This document shows positions 16,847 through 26,105 of a stretch of 64,000 nt of DNA, one piece after another. Location: the NCBI RefSeq assembly GCF_902459725.1, contig NZ_CABPSH010000007.1, forward strand, positions 62,001 to 126,000, written 5' to 3'. Each line of letters opens with the position of its first letter. Position 1 is the first letter of the stretch. The notes under the pieces were generated by a model that was given only the letters and a program-made list of their open reading frames with translations, was not told where the DNA came from and did not search any database. The translations under genes and the position numbers were made by a program. Origin of the DNA: Pandoraea eparura (GTDB taxonomy: Bacteria > Pseudomonadota > Gammaproteobacteria > Burkholderiales > Burkholderiaceae).

Positions 16847-18241
16847 CTATGAGGCGTTGCTTTCAGCCTGTGCTGCCAGCGGTAGCGTTACGGTCACGAT
16901 CAGGCCGCGGCCATCGTCGCCCGACGCCAGCGTCACCGTGCCGTAGCTGGCCGCCACGATTTCCTTGACGATTGCCAGCCCGAGCCCGGTGCCGGGTTGA
17001 CCCGGCGGCGCGTTCCGATAGAAGCGCTCGAATACGCGCTGCCGCGCTTCGGCCTGGATCCCCGGCCCATCGTCGATCACACGCAGGCGGGCCGTGTTCT
17101 CAGGACTGCCAATGGCGACCGTGACGCGACCCCCCTCGTGGATATAGCGGATCGCATTGTCGACAAGATTCATGACCATGGCGTGAAACAGCTCGCCATT
17201 GCCCTCGACCCACACGTGCGCCTCGGCCGTCTCCAGCCCAAGATCGATATGGCGACGTTGCGCAAGGGCGACGAGTTCCTCGAGCACGCCGGCGGCGACT
17301 GCCACCAGATCGACGCGCGAGCGCGAAAACGCCGGGGTGTCGGCCGCCTCGGCCTGCGAGAGCAGAAGCAGCTTGTTGGTGAGATCGGCCAGCCCGCGAC
17401 TGCTCGTCTGCATGGCGGCGAGCACGTCGGCGAGCGCGGCCCGGTCGTCGAGCTGCGCGGCGAACTGCAACTGGGTGTCGAGCAGCGTGAGCGGTGTGCG
17501 TAGCTGGTGCGCGGCGTCGGCCACGAAGCGCCGCTGCTGCTGGGCCTGCGCCGAGAGCCGTTGAATGCACAGGTTGATGGCGTCGACGATGGGCCGCAAC
17601 TCGGTTTGCAGTTGTCCGGCGCGAATCGGCACCAGTTCCTGCGGCGCACGTCCGGCGACTTCGTCCTTGAGGCGGATGAGCGGATGGAGCTCGACCGTCA
17701 GCCCGATGAGGACCAGCAGGGCGGCCAGCGCGGCCATGGCGATCTGGCGGTGCAGTGAGGGTTCCCACAACTGCGCGAGCATCTCGTCGTGGGCGTGCAT
17801 CGTCTCGGCCACCACGACCGCGACCCGATACGGCGTGCCAGCGTTGTACATCGTGCGCACGTAGCTGACGGCGCGCAGAGGTTCGCCGTTGACGGTGACG
17901 CTGGAGTACGCCGGGACGGTCGCGGGGAACAGGGGGGGGCGCGGAAAATCCGGCGGACCCGCAAGCAGTTGACCGTCCTGGGTGACGACCTGATAGAACA
18001 CCCGGTCGCGCGCTGGCGAGGCGAACAGTTCGAGCGCGGAGGGCGGCACGCTCGCGCGCAGCGCGCCATCGACCCAGGTGAGTTCCCCGGCAATCACCTG
18101 TGCCGAGGTGAGCAAGGCCCGGTCCTGCACGAGCGCGGCGGTGTCGCGGGCACTGCGATACGCCTGCCAGCCACTCGCGCCGATGTAGAGCGAGAGGGGC
18201 AGCATCAGCCACATCAGCAGCCGTACGCGCAGGCTAAGCAT
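16847..18241 (-). CDS. TctE-like sensor histidine kinase
   Basis: 464 residues. Transmembrane helices at about 7-27 and 167-187 flank a periplasmic sensor of the 2CSK_N type (DRVFYQVVTQDGQLLAGPPD). The H-box is FVADAAHQLRTPLTLLD, the N-box is MVMNLVDNAIRYI and the G-boxes are VIDDGPGIQ and GTGLGLAIVKEI. TctE/QseC kinases of this type often control uptake of small anions or carboxylates. It overlaps its response regulator by 8 bases, and the pair is divergent from an ABC transporter whose expression it may control. Confidence 0.9.
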   Translation of the reverse strand: MLSLRVRLLMWLMLPLSLYIGASGWQAYRSARDTAALVQDRALLTSAQVIAGELTWVDGALRASVPPSALELFASPARDRVFYQVVTQDGQLLAGPPDFPRPPLFPATVPAYSSVTVNGEPLRAVSYVRTMYNAGTPYRVAVVVAETMHAHDEMLAQLWEPSLHRQIAMAALAALLVLIGLTVELHPLIRLKDEVAGRAPQELVPIRAGQLQTELRPIVDAINLCIQRLSAQAQQQRRFVADAAHQLRTPLTLLDTQLQFAAQLDDRAALADVLAAMQTSSRGLADLTNKLLLLSQAEAADTPAFSRSRVDLVAVAAGVLEELVALAQRRHIDLGLETAEAHVWVEGNGELFHAMVMNLVDNAIRYIHEGGRVTVAIGSPENTARLRVIDDGPGIQAEARQRVFERFYRNAPPGQPGTGLGLAIVKEIVAASYGTVTLASGDDGRGLIVTVTLPLAAQAESNAS

Positions 18242-18905
18242 CTTTGGCGCGCAGCAGATAGCCCAGGCCGCGTAGCGTCATGATAGCCGCGTGGCTCGTC
18301 TCGAGTTTCTTGCGCAGTCGGTGGATATAGATCTCGATGGCATCCGCGCTCGGCTCGTCGTCCAGACCGAAGACGCCGTCGACGAGCGCGCTTTTGGCGA
18401 CCGTCTTGCCCTGCTTGCGCATGAGGATTTCGAGCACGGCGTGTTCGCGCGACGGCAGCGCGAGCGGCGCGCCTGCGATCGTGAACTGTCGCGTGCCTGA
18501 GTGATAGGCCAGATCGGCGCACACCAGGTCGGCGCTCTGCTCGGGCGCATGCCGGCGGGCGAGCGCCTTGACGCGGGCGATCAGCTCGCGCACTTCGAAG
18601 GGCTTGACCAGATAGTCGTCGGCCCCCGCGCCGAGACAGTCGACCTTCTCGTCGACAGAGCCGCTGGCTGTGAGAATGATGACCGGCACGTTGTTGCGAC
18701 GCTCGCGCAGCCGTCGCAGCACATGCTTGCCGCCGAGCTTGGGCAGCATGAGATCGAGCAGCACCACGTCGTACGTCTCCGTTTGCAGCAGACGATCGGC
18801 GGCATCGCCGTCGCGCGCCGCGTCGACGGTGAAGTTGTCGTCGCGCAGCATGCGGGCGAGCCAGTGGGCGAGGGTGTCGTTATCTTCGATCAGCAGCAGT
18901 TTCAT
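18234..18905 (-). CDS. TctD-like OmpR-family response regulator
   Basis: 223 residues. The receiver domain begins MKLLLIEDNDTLAHWLAR with phospho-acceptor D51 (YDVVLLDLMLPKLGG) and K-switch VKPFEVREL. The winged-helix DNA-binding domain ends AIEIYIHRLRKKLE then LRGLGYLL. I chose ATG 18905, where the receiver begins. It is the partner of the overlapping TctE-like kinase. The 284-base gap to the divergent transporter gene likely contains its operator. Confidence 0.93.
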   Translation of the reverse strand: MKLLLIEDNDTLAHWLARMLRDDNFTVDAARDGDAADRLLQTETYDVVLLDLMLPKLGGKHVLRRLRERRNNVPVIILTASGSVDEKVDCLGAGADDYLVKPFEVRELIARVKALARRHAPEQSADLVCADLAYHSGTRQFTIAGAPLALPSREHAVLEILMRKQGKTVAKSALVDGVFGLDDEPSADAIEIYIHRLRKKLETSHAAIMTLRGLGYLLRAKDA

Positions 18906-19189
18906 GACGGCAAAGGCGTAGGGCGACGGGGGCAGCGTCGCAGACAGCGACGGCGAGTGTGCCCGCCGAACCGGCGCAAGCCAACAGCGGGTAAACACGC
19001 ATCTTTTAGGCGAGAAAACCTGCATGGGACGAAAGCTCGATGAAAGCTTCGGTTTTCTACAATCCACATCAAGGCAAAGGAAACGATTCAGAGGACCGCT
19101 GCCTGGGCCCCGTGGCCAACCACGGCGGTCGGCCGGCGCCGCCACGCGACGCCTGAGCCATTATCCCTAAAAACGATGGAGACACCATA

Positions 19190-20239
19190 ATGCGAGCAAG
19201 CCGTGGCGTGCGTACGCCGAAAGCCTTCGTGAAACCCGTTCTGGCCGCCGTGTTCGGCGCATCGCTGGCGCTGGCCGCCGTGCCGAGTTTCGCTGCCGAC
19301 AGCGGCAAGATCACGATCATGGTGGGCGGCATCACCAAGATGATCTACCTGCCGGCCAAGCTTGCCGAGCAACTCGGCTACTTCAAGGACGAAGGGCTGA
19401 ACGTCGAGCTGCTCTCGCAGCCGGCCGGTGTCGACGCCGAAAATGAACTGCTCGCCGGTGCCGTGCAGGCGGTGGTCGGCTTCTACGATCACTCCATCGA
19501 CCTGCAAAGCAAGGGCAAGGAAGTCGAGGCCATCACGGTCTTTGGCCAAGTGCCGGGCGAAGTCGAACTGGTCAACGCCAAGAGCCGCGACACCATCAAG
19601 AGCATGGCCGACATCAAGGGCAAGACCCTGGGTGTGACGGGCCTGGGTGCGTCGACCAACTTCCTCACGCAGTACCTCGCCGCCAAGCACGGCATCACGT
19701 CGTCGCAGTTCTCGGTGCTGCCGGTCGGTGCTGACAACACGTTCATTGCCGCCATCAAGCAGAACCGGATCGATGCCGGCATGACGACCGAGCCGACCGC
19801 TTCGCGCCTGATCAACACGGGCGACGCGGCAGTGCTCGTCGACATGCGCACCCTCAAGGGCACGGTCGACGCGCTGGGCGGCGCTTATCCGGCGTCGAGC
19901 CTGTACGTGCAGCGCGCCTGGGCCGACACGCACAAGGAAGAGGCGACCAAGCTGGCCCGTGCGTTCGTGAAGACGCTCAAGTACATCCACACCCACTCGG
20001 CCGCCGAGATCGCCGAAAAGATGCCGAAGGACTACTACGCCAACAACAAGGCGCTGTACCTGCAGGCGCTGCAGAACTCGCTGCCGATGTACTCGCCGGA
20101 CGGCCGCATGCCGAAGGATGGTCCGGAGACGGTGCTCAAGGTGCTCTCCGCGTTCAATCCGAACGTGAAGGGCAAGCACATCGACCTCTCGAAGACCTAC
20201 ACCAACGCGTTTGTCGACGCCGCGAACGTGCCGAAGTAA
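19190..20239 (+). CDS. ABC transporter substrate-binding protein, NMT1/SsuA-TauA type
   Basis: 349 residues with a Sec signal peptide (positively charged start, hydrophobic core about 17-31, cleavage near SFAAD). The mature protein begins KITIMVGGITKMIYLPAKLAEQLGYF, the NMT1/SsuA fold signature, followed by VGFYDHSIDLQ and AAIKQNRIDAGMTTEPTA. This family binds nitrate, sulfonates, taurine, riboflavin or thiamine precursors and aromatic acids; the residues do not single out one. It is the first gene of a three-gene importer operon with ATPase and permease downstream. Confidence 0.9.
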   Translation: MRASRGVRTPKAFVKPVLAAVFGASLALAAVPSFAADSGKITIMVGGITKMIYLPAKLAEQLGYFKDEGLNVELLSQPAGVDAENELLAGAVQAVVGFYDHSIDLQSKGKEVEAITVFGQVPGEVELVNAKSRDTIKSMADIKGKTLGVTGLGASTNFLTQYLAAKHGITSSQFSVLPVGADNTFIAAIKQNRIDAGMTTEPTASRLINTGDAAVLVDMRTLKGTVDALGGAYPASSLYVQRAWADTHKEEATKLARAFVKTLKYIHTHSAAEIAEKMPKDYYANNKALYLQALQNSLPMYSPDGRMPKDGPETVLKVLSAFNPNVKGKHIDLSKTYTNAFVDAANVPK

Positions 20240-20417
20240 TCGTTCGATCGCGCGTCACCCTTTGATCCTTTTGACCCTGTAGTGCCGGCGCGCGCGTCGC
20301 TTGACGCGCCGCCCCCCGAGCCGCCCGCACCCGACGACCGTCCGGTGTGCGGGCAGACTCACCCCTGAAAAACCGCAACGACACCGTTTGCCGTTCGACG
20401 TCTCTGAGGAACCGGGC

Positions 20418-21251
20418 ATGACCCAGACCATCACCCCCACTGCGCCGGCGCGCGCTGCGAGCCCCGTCTCGCGCGATACCCCGGCCATCGAATTCGACAA
20501 CGTGTCGTGCCGCTTCATCTCGGCTGACGGCCACGCCACCATCGCGCTGCGCAACTTCAGCATGTCGGTGGCCCGCGGCGAGTTCGTCGCCATCGTCGGG
20601 CCGACCGGCTGCGGCAAGTCGACCACGCTGTCGATGATCACCGGCCTGCTGCGCCCGACGGCCGGCAGCGTGCGCGTGATGGGTCAGCCCGTGAACGGCA
20701 TCGATCCGCGCATCGGCTTCGTGTTCCAGAACGATGCCGTGTTCCCGTGGCGCAGCGTGCGCGAGAACGTGGCCGCCGGCCCGCTCTTTCGCGGTCAGTC
20801 CAAGGACGCCGCCTACGCGCTGGCGGACCAATGGATCAAGCGCGTGGGCCTGGACAAGTTCGGCGACCACTACCCGCATCAGCTCTCGGGCGGCATGCGC
20901 AAGCGCGTGGCGCTGGCGCAGACCTTCATCAACAACCCCGAAATCCTGTTGATGGACGAGCCGTTCTCCGCGCTCGACATGCAAACGCGCACGCTCATGC
21001 AGGACGAGCTGCTGCAACTGTGGTCGTCGACCTCGGGCTCGGTGGTGTTCGTCACCCACGATCTGGAAGAGGCGATTGCGCTGGCCGATCGCGTGTTCGT
21101 GCTCACGGCGCGCCCGGCTACGCTGAAGAATGTGTACACGATCGATCTGCCGCGTCCGCGCGTGATGTCCGAAGTGCGCTACGAGCAGCGCTTCATCGAC
21201 ATTTCGCGCGAGATCTGGGCGGATCTGCGTGACGAAGTGAAGATCGGTTGA
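20418..21251 (+). CDS. ABC transporter ATP-binding protein (SsuB/TauB type)
   Basis: 277 residues. Walker A is GPTGCGKST, the Q-loop is FVFQNDAVFPWRSV, the signature is LSGGMRKRVALAQ, Walker B is ILLMDEPFSALD and the switch His is in VTHDLEEAIALADRV. This is the nitrate/sulfonate/taurine ATPase subfamily. The first 25 residues are a Thr/Ala/Pro-rich leader. The start at ATG 20418 follows GAGGAACCGGGC. It energises the permease encoded 83 bases downstream. Confidence 0.95.
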   Translation: MTQTITPTAPARAASPVSRDTPAIEFDNVSCRFISADGHATIALRNFSMSVARGEFVAIVGPTGCGKSTTLSMITGLLRPTAGSVRVMGQPVNGIDPRIGFVFQNDAVFPWRSVRENVAAGPLFRGQSKDAAYALADQWIKRVGLDKFGDHYPHQLSGGMRKRVALAQTFINNPEILLMDEPFSALDMQTRTLMQDELLQLWSSTSGSVVFVTHDLEEAIALADRVFVLTARPATLKNVYTIDLPRPRVMSEVRYEQRFIDISREIWADLRDEVKIG

Positions 21252-21333
21252 AGACGACGCCCCTGCGGGGGCATCGACAATGCATTTGCGGGCCGCGCAT
21301 CGACGCGCGTGCCCACGCCGTCTGGAGGAGGGC

Positions 21334-22203
21334 ATGAACATGAGTGAACAGGCCATGGTGGCAGGATTCAGTGACGCCGATCTCGCGCGAGAGGAAGCCA
21401 GCGCGCAGCGTCGCATCAAACAACGTCGCGCGCTGGTGATTTTTCTGCGCGTGGCCATTCTGGTGATCGGATTGGGCGGCTGGGAAGTGGGTGCGCGCGT
21501 GGGGTGGATCGATCCGTTCTTCTTCTCGCAACCGACCCAGATCGTTGCGCAGATCTATGAGTGGTGTGTGGAAGGCACCTCGCAGGGCCCGCTCTGGACG
21601 CAGGTGTTTGTCACGCTCGAAGAGACCGTGCTGGGCTTTCTGATCGGCGGCGTGGCGGGTGTGATCTGCGGCATCGTGCTCGGGCGCAACAAGCTGCTCT
21701 CGGATGTCTTCAGTCTCTACATCCAGATCGCCAACTCGATTCCGCGCGTGGTGCTCGGGTCGATCTTCGTGATCTCGCTGGGTCTGGGCATGGCCTCGAA
21801 GGTGGCGCTCGCCGTGGTGATGGTGTTCTTCGTCGTGTTCGCCAACGCCTTCCAGGGTGTGCGTGAAGCCGACCGCTACATGATCGCGAATGCGCAGATC
21901 CTGGGCGCGTCGCGCCGTCAGGTGACGATGTCGGTGGTGATTCCGTCGGCGTTGTCGTGGATTCTCGCCAGCCTGCACGTCAGCTTCGGCTTTGCGCTGG
22001 TGGGGGCGGTGGTCGGCGAGTTCCTCGGCTCGAAGCAGGGCATCGGCCTGCTGATCTCGACCGCGCAGGGTGCGTTCAATGCGAGTGGCGTGTTTGCCGC
22101 GATGATCGTGCTTGCCGTGGTGGCGCTGGCGGCGGACTACCTGCTGACGTCGCTCGAGAAGCGTTTGCTGAAGTGGCGTCCGGCGGCGTTCAGCACCGAG
22201 TGA
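21334..22203 (+). CDS. ABC transporter permease (SsuC/TauC type)
   Basis: 289 residues with six hydrophobic helices. The BPD_transp_1 coupling motif is EADRYMIANAQILGASRRQ (EAA loop) with VVIPSALSWILASLHVSFG after it. The start MNMSEQAMVAGFSD follows a strong TCTGGAGGAGGGC ribosome site. A Rho-independent terminator lies 30 bases after the stop, closing the transporter operon. Confidence 0.93.
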   Translation: MNMSEQAMVAGFSDADLAREEASAQRRIKQRRALVIFLRVAILVIGLGGWEVGARVGWIDPFFFSQPTQIVAQIYEWCVEGTSQGPLWTQVFVTLEETVLGFLIGGVAGVICGIVLGRNKLLSDVFSLYIQIANSIPRVVLGSIFVISLGLGMASKVALAVVMVFFVVFANAFQGVREADRYMIANAQILGASRRQVTMSVVIPSALSWILASLHVSFGFALVGAVVGEFLGSKQGIGLLISTAQGAFNASGVFAAMIVLAVVALAADYLLTSLEKRLLKWRPAAFSTE

Positions 22204-22232
22204 TGCCGACGGTCACCGTCTGCGCATGACAC

Positions 22233-22265
22233 AACGGCGCCATCTTTTACGGATGGCGCCGTTTT
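22233..22265 (+). terminator. Rho-independent terminator of the ABC transporter operon
   Basis: A perfect 12-bp stem (arms 22233-22244 and 22252-22263, 7-base loop) ends in TTTT. The symmetric A/T flanks allow it to work for the convergent SYLF gene as well. Confidence 0.9.
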
Positions 22266-22341
22266 CGTTTGGCGGGTGCAACGCGCAACGGCGGCGGGCC
22301 TGGAAATACCGCCGTTTCGCCATCGCGCTGTGCCGTCAGCG

Positions 22342-22944
22342 TCAGATGTTGAGCTTGCTGACCTTCGTGCCTTCGACGTTCAGGTTGGCCATCAAACCGG
22401 CGTTGGTCATGACGATCACTTCGACCGGCGAGGTCGCGGTGTTCAGGTCGACCGCACCGTTCGCGCCGATCTTGACCAGCGCGACGGAAGCGTCGGCGCC
22501 GGCCGTCCAGCCGTCGGTGCGCTGGAATTTATCGAGGGCGTCCTGCGTCATGAACAGGAAGATGACGGCCTTCGATTGCGCCCCGATTTGCAGACCGAAC
22601 GACGCCGTGACCGTGTTGTAGTAGCCCTTTGTGACGCCACCCACGCGCAGCGCGCCTTCCCCATACTGGCCGCCCACGACGAAGCCCGCTTGCAGCACCG
22701 ACGGGAACACGAGCATGCCGCGCGACTTGCTCACCAGTTCGCGCGAGCCCGGCACGGACGCATACATCTTGTCGAGCGCGCCATTCACCGACGCATCGAT
22801 CTCACGGCGCTTGTTCGCATTGGCGCTGGGCGAGCTGTCGCTCTTGCTGGCCTGCGACGGCGTGGTCGTGGTGCAGCCGGTGAGCGCGAAGGCAGCGGCG
22901 GCAACGGCGGCGGACGTTTTCATCAGGAATTCGCGTTTTTGCAT
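22342..22944 (-). CDS. SYLF-domain (YSC84-like) lipoprotein
   Basis: 200 residues. The lipoprotein signal is MQKREFLMKTSAAVAAAAFA with lipobox LTGC (C24). The body matches the SYLF/YSC84 domain (SRELVSKSRGMLVFPSVLQA, GFVVGGQYGEGALRV, SFGLQIGAQSKAVIFLFMT), a lipid-binding fold. Bacterial members are small exported proteins; in Burkholderia they are known as BPSL1445-type lipoproteins. A clear GGAGGGAGAAA ribosome site precedes ATG 22944. Monocistronic, convergent with the ABC operon. Confidence 0.9.
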   Translation of the reverse strand: MQKREFLMKTSAAVAAAAFALTGCTTTTPSQASKSDSSPSANANKRREIDASVNGALDKMYASVPGSRELVSKSRGMLVFPSVLQAGFVVGGQYGEGALRVGGVTKGYYNTVTASFGLQIGAQSKAVIFLFMTQDALDKFQRTDGWTAGADASVALVKIGANGAVDLNTATSPVEVIVMTNAGLMANLNVEGTKVSKLNI

Positions 22945-23236
22945 TTTCTCCCTCCAGATAGCGTGTGCCGCGTGATGCGCTTGGCGGCATGGATACGGAT
23001 AAGACGGATAAAACGTCGGGCCGATGGCGCGCGCCGTGCAGCGCGCGTCGCTTCGGCCATGAAGCGGATGATGAGGGCGGATCGTTCGGCATCCGACGAA
23101 CAAGGCGATATGCCATCGTGGCAGACAACGCGTCGGCGTGACGACGATTATGCGGCCTCTGTCGTTATTGTCAAGAAATTGGCGCGACAAGTTCCGCTAA
23201 TTTGCCTCTATCTTTCGCTAACGTGTAGGTGTCCGC

Positions 23237-23719
23237 CTACGTACACTTGCGCTTGTATTCCTCGATGAGGGCTTTGCGCGGGCGGGTGCGTGTAGGAATG
23301 TCGACGCGATCGCCGGCGGGTGACTCGACCCGGCGTCCGCGCTGGTAGACGGGCTTGTCCGGCGTGTTGGCGATCTTGTCGGCGAGCGCGCGGCATTCGT
23401 CGCGCAGGGACGGCGACCTCGCGGCGGCGGCGGCGGCAGCTTGCGATGCGGCTTGCTCGCGTGCGGCCTGCGAGCATTGCTCGGGCGGCAGGGGGCGCCC
23501 GCCGCTATCGAAACACACGGGAGTTTGCGCCAGCGATAAGCCGGCCACACCGAGCAACGCGACGGCGGCGGCCGCTTGCAGAAGGCGTTTGATCGGGGTG
23601 TGAACCCGCCCGGGCTCGGCAGTGTCAAGCATTGGCGATACGGCGTCGCTGGGCGTGGGGGAGGCGGCGGTAGCGAGGGCAGGGGGCATCGGGGAAAGCG
23701 GGGCGGCGCGGCGTGGCAT
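23237..23719 (-). CDS. Hypothetical exported or membrane-anchored protein
   Basis: 160 residues. A Pro/Ala-rich N-terminus (about 1-42) precedes a hydrophobic helix (about 48-65, AAAAVALLGVAGLSLAQ) that may be an internal signal peptide. After it come two cysteines (VCFDSGGRPLPPEQCSQ), an Ala/Gln-rich helix and a basic C-terminus. I recognise no family beyond the DUF4124-like Cys/Gly pattern near the predicted cleavage point. Start ATG 23719 is supported by GAGGAG 8 bases upstream. It follows the baeR-like gene by 42 bases and may be cotranscribed with it. Confidence 0.6.
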   Translation of the reverse strand: MPRRAAPLSPMPPALATAASPTPSDAVSPMLDTAEPGRVHTPIKRLLQAAAAVALLGVAGLSLAQTPVCFDSGGRPLPPEQCSQAAREQAASQAAAAAAARSPSLRDECRALADKIANTPDKPVYQRGRRVESPAGDRVDIPTRTRPRKALIEEYKRKCT

Positions 23720-23761
23720 CGTCGATCTCCTCAAGGGAACCGCGCTGCGGCGCGGGTGCGC

Positions 23762-24559
23762 CTATTCTGGCATCGCGCCCGCCGGATTGTCGATAGCCGT
23801 GACGCCGTGCCGCGCGGCGGTCATGCCGGGGCGGTCCGTGCGCAGCTCCAGCCGATAGCCGACGCCATAGATCGAGCGCACGATTTCCTCATCGGGCCGG
23901 ATCGCTTGCAACTTGCGGCGCAGGTTCTTGATATGACTGTCGACCGTGCGGTCGGCGACCACGCGGTGATCGTCGTACATGCGATCGAGCAAGTGGGCAC
24001 GCGGGAAGGTCTTGTCGGGATGGCTCGCGAGCGTCGCCAGCAGCCGCAATTCCACGGGCGTGAGCGGCAGTTCGTGGCCGTCGAGCCGCGCATGATGACG
24101 CACGGCGTCGATGACGAGTGCGCGCGGCGGCGCTGCGTTGGTGTAGGTGGCGGATCCCGGAGGCGCCGAGGTGATACCGGCGCCGCGCACCCGGCGCAGG
24201 ATCGCCTTGACGCGCGCCACGACCTCGCGCGGGCTGAAGGGCTTGCAGATGTAGTCGTCGGCCCCGAGTTCAAGGCCCAGCAGCCGGTCGGTCTCGGCCG
24301 CGCGGGCCGTCAGCATGACGACCGGCACGTCGGAGATCTCGCGTACCGCGCGGCAGACTTCGAGACCGTCCATGCCCGGGAGCATGAGGTCGAGCAGTAT
24401 CAGGCGCGGCTGCGTCGCGCGCACGGCCGGAAGCACGTCGCGGCCGTCCGAGAGAATGCGGCAGGGCATGCCCGCCACCCGCAGGTATTCCGCGAGCAAT
24501 GCGGCAAGTTTGGGCTCGTCTTCGACGATCAGAATCGGGGCGGTGTCGGCGAGGGTCAT
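23762..24559 (-). CDS. baeR: BaeR-like OmpR-family response regulator
   Basis: 265 residues. The receiver domain (ILIVEDEPKLAALLAEYLR, D57 in PRLILLDLMLPGMDG) is followed by a winged helix (LTPVELRLLATLASHPDKTF, SIYGVGYRLEL). It resembles BaeR, which induces efflux pumps and envelope-stress genes. The start is doubtful: ATG 24559 lacks any visible Shine-Dalgarno sequence, while the same frame is open up to an ATG at 24703 that overlaps the baeS stop and would add a 48-residue Pro/Met/Ser-rich leader. Confidence 0.88.
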   Translation of the reverse strand: MTLADTAPILIVEDEPKLAALLAEYLRVAGMPCRILSDGRDVLPAVRATQPRLILLDLMLPGMDGLEVCRAVREISDVPVVMLTARAAETDRLLGLELGADDYICKPFSPREVVARVKAILRRVRGAGITSAPPGSATYTNAAPPRALVIDAVRHHARLDGHELPLTPVELRLLATLASHPDKTFPRAHLLDRMYDDHRVVADRTVDSHIKNLRRKLQAIRPDEEIVRSIYGVGYRLELRTDRPGMTAARHGVTAIDNPAGAMPE

Positions 24560-24696
24560 CGCGTCGGGAGGTGAACTTGGGGCGCAAAGTGGCGCCATGG
24601 GCGAGGCGTGCAAAGCGTCTGGCGACGGACTCGGCGAGGTCGAAGGCATGAGAGATGGCGTGAGCGTTGGCATCGGCGATGGCATGGGAGGCGGGC

Positions 24697-25827
24697 TCAG
24701 CATGAGGTCGCCAGGGCCGGGTCGTCGAGCCGCGCCGGCGCGGGCCGGCGCGCGCCGCTGGGCGACCCGCCGCACGCTGCGCCGCATCCGCCACTCGCGG
24801 CTGTGGGCATCTGGCGGTGACACGGCAGGGTGATGGTGAGCGCGAGGCCGCCCAGTGGGGAATGTCGCGCGGCGATCTGACCACCGTGCGCTTCGACGAT
24901 GTGTTTGCATAGCGTGAGCCCCAGACCGGCGCCCCCGCTGCGACGGCTGCGCGAGGCTTCCACGCGGAACAGGCGCTCGAACAGGCGCGGCAGGGCGTCG
25001 TCCGGCACGCCTGGCGCCGAGTCTTCGATTTCCAGTCGCAACTGCGTGGGGGTGGCCGACAGGTACACGCGCACCGCGCCGCCGCCATCGGTGTAGCGCA
25101 GCGAGTTTTCGAGCAGATTGCCCAGCAGTTGTGTCACGCGGTGGAGATCGCCGTCGATGATGAGCGTGTCGTCGGGCAGGTGCACGTTCAGGGCGATGCC
25201 CTTGGCGTCGAACCAGTCGCCGAACGCGGCCACGGACGTGGCGACGCGCTCGGTCATGTCGACGGGGCCGAACGCATAGGTGAGCGCGCCGACGTCCGAG
25301 AGCGACAGTTCGTAGAGATCGTCGATCAGCTTGGAGAGCTGCGAGATTTCGACGCGCAGCGAGGCGATGGCGTCCTGCGTGAGCGGGCGCACGCCGTCTT
25401 CCATTGCTTCGATTTCGCCGCGCAGGATCGACAGCGGCGTGCGCAGCTCGTGCGAGATATCGGCGAGCAGGTCGCGGCGCGAGCGGTCGTTGCGTGCGAG
25501 CGTGTCGGCCAGGCGGTTCAGATCGACCGCGAGACGGGCGAGTTCGTCGGCACCGGCGGTTGGCGCGCGCACGCTGTAATCGCCCATCGCCATGCGGTGG
25601 GTGGCCTCGAGCAGCGGCGTGACCGGCACGAGCAAACGCCGGGCGAGGTGCAGCGCCACGGCGCCGAGCAGGGCGACGCCGAGCATCGTCAGATACATCA
25701 GGTTGTCGCCGCACAGCCAGCGATGCCCGCCGAGCGCGGCGCGCACGACGAGGGCCGTGGCCGTCATGGTGATCAGGCCCGTCGCGAAGAGCGCGAGGAA
25801 GAGCTTGCGAGTGATGCCGGAATTCAT
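24697..25827 (-). CDS. baeS: BaeS-like sensor histidine kinase with reduced sensor domain
   Basis: 376 residues against about 467 in E. coli BaeS. The two transmembrane helices (about 8-30 and 44-62) are separated by only about 13 residues, so the large periplasmic sensor is absent. HAMP, H-box (LLADISHELRTPLSIL, H126), N-box (LLGNLLENSLRYTD) and G-box (GGAGLGLTLCKHIVEAHGG) are intact and BaeS-like. The kinase is therefore probably active but must sense through the membrane, HAMP or a partner. The C-terminal 35 residues are Ala/Pro/Cys-rich. It is upstream of the baeR-like gene. Confidence 0.88.
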   Translation of the reverse strand: MNSGITRKLFLALFATGLITMTATALVVRAALGGHRWLCGDNLMYLTMLGVALLGAVALHLARRLLVPVTPLLEATHRMAMGDYSVRAPTAGADELARLAVDLNRLADTLARNDRSRRDLLADISHELRTPLSILRGEIEAMEDGVRPLTQDAIASLRVEISQLSKLIDDLYELSLSDVGALTYAFGPVDMTERVATSVAAFGDWFDAKGIALNVHLPDDTLIIDGDLHRVTQLLGNLLENSLRYTDGGGAVRVYLSATPTQLRLEIEDSAPGVPDDALPRLFERLFRVEASRSRRSGGAGLGLTLCKHIVEAHGGQIAARHSPLGGLALTITLPCHRQMPTAASGGCGAACGGSPSGARRPAPARLDDPALATSC

Positions 25828-26105
25828 GCGCTGGGTGGTTGGGCTAACGGTGATGGCTGGACATCGCGCCGGGCGGGGTGAACCGATGTGGCGCTGTCAG
25901 CGTTGGCGGCCATTTTCTCAGCATCGGTGTGGCACGCGGCGGGCCTCCACAAATTTTCCTCGATTTGTGCTTAGTGGCTGCACTTGCGCTCCTTACTATT
26001 CCTCTCGACGCTGGCCGCCGTGCCGGCGTCGTCATCAACTCACCGTTCACACTTTTCGAAGACGGCCGGATGCGGCGTCCGGAACCGGCGCGGGGGCGCC
26101 TCATC

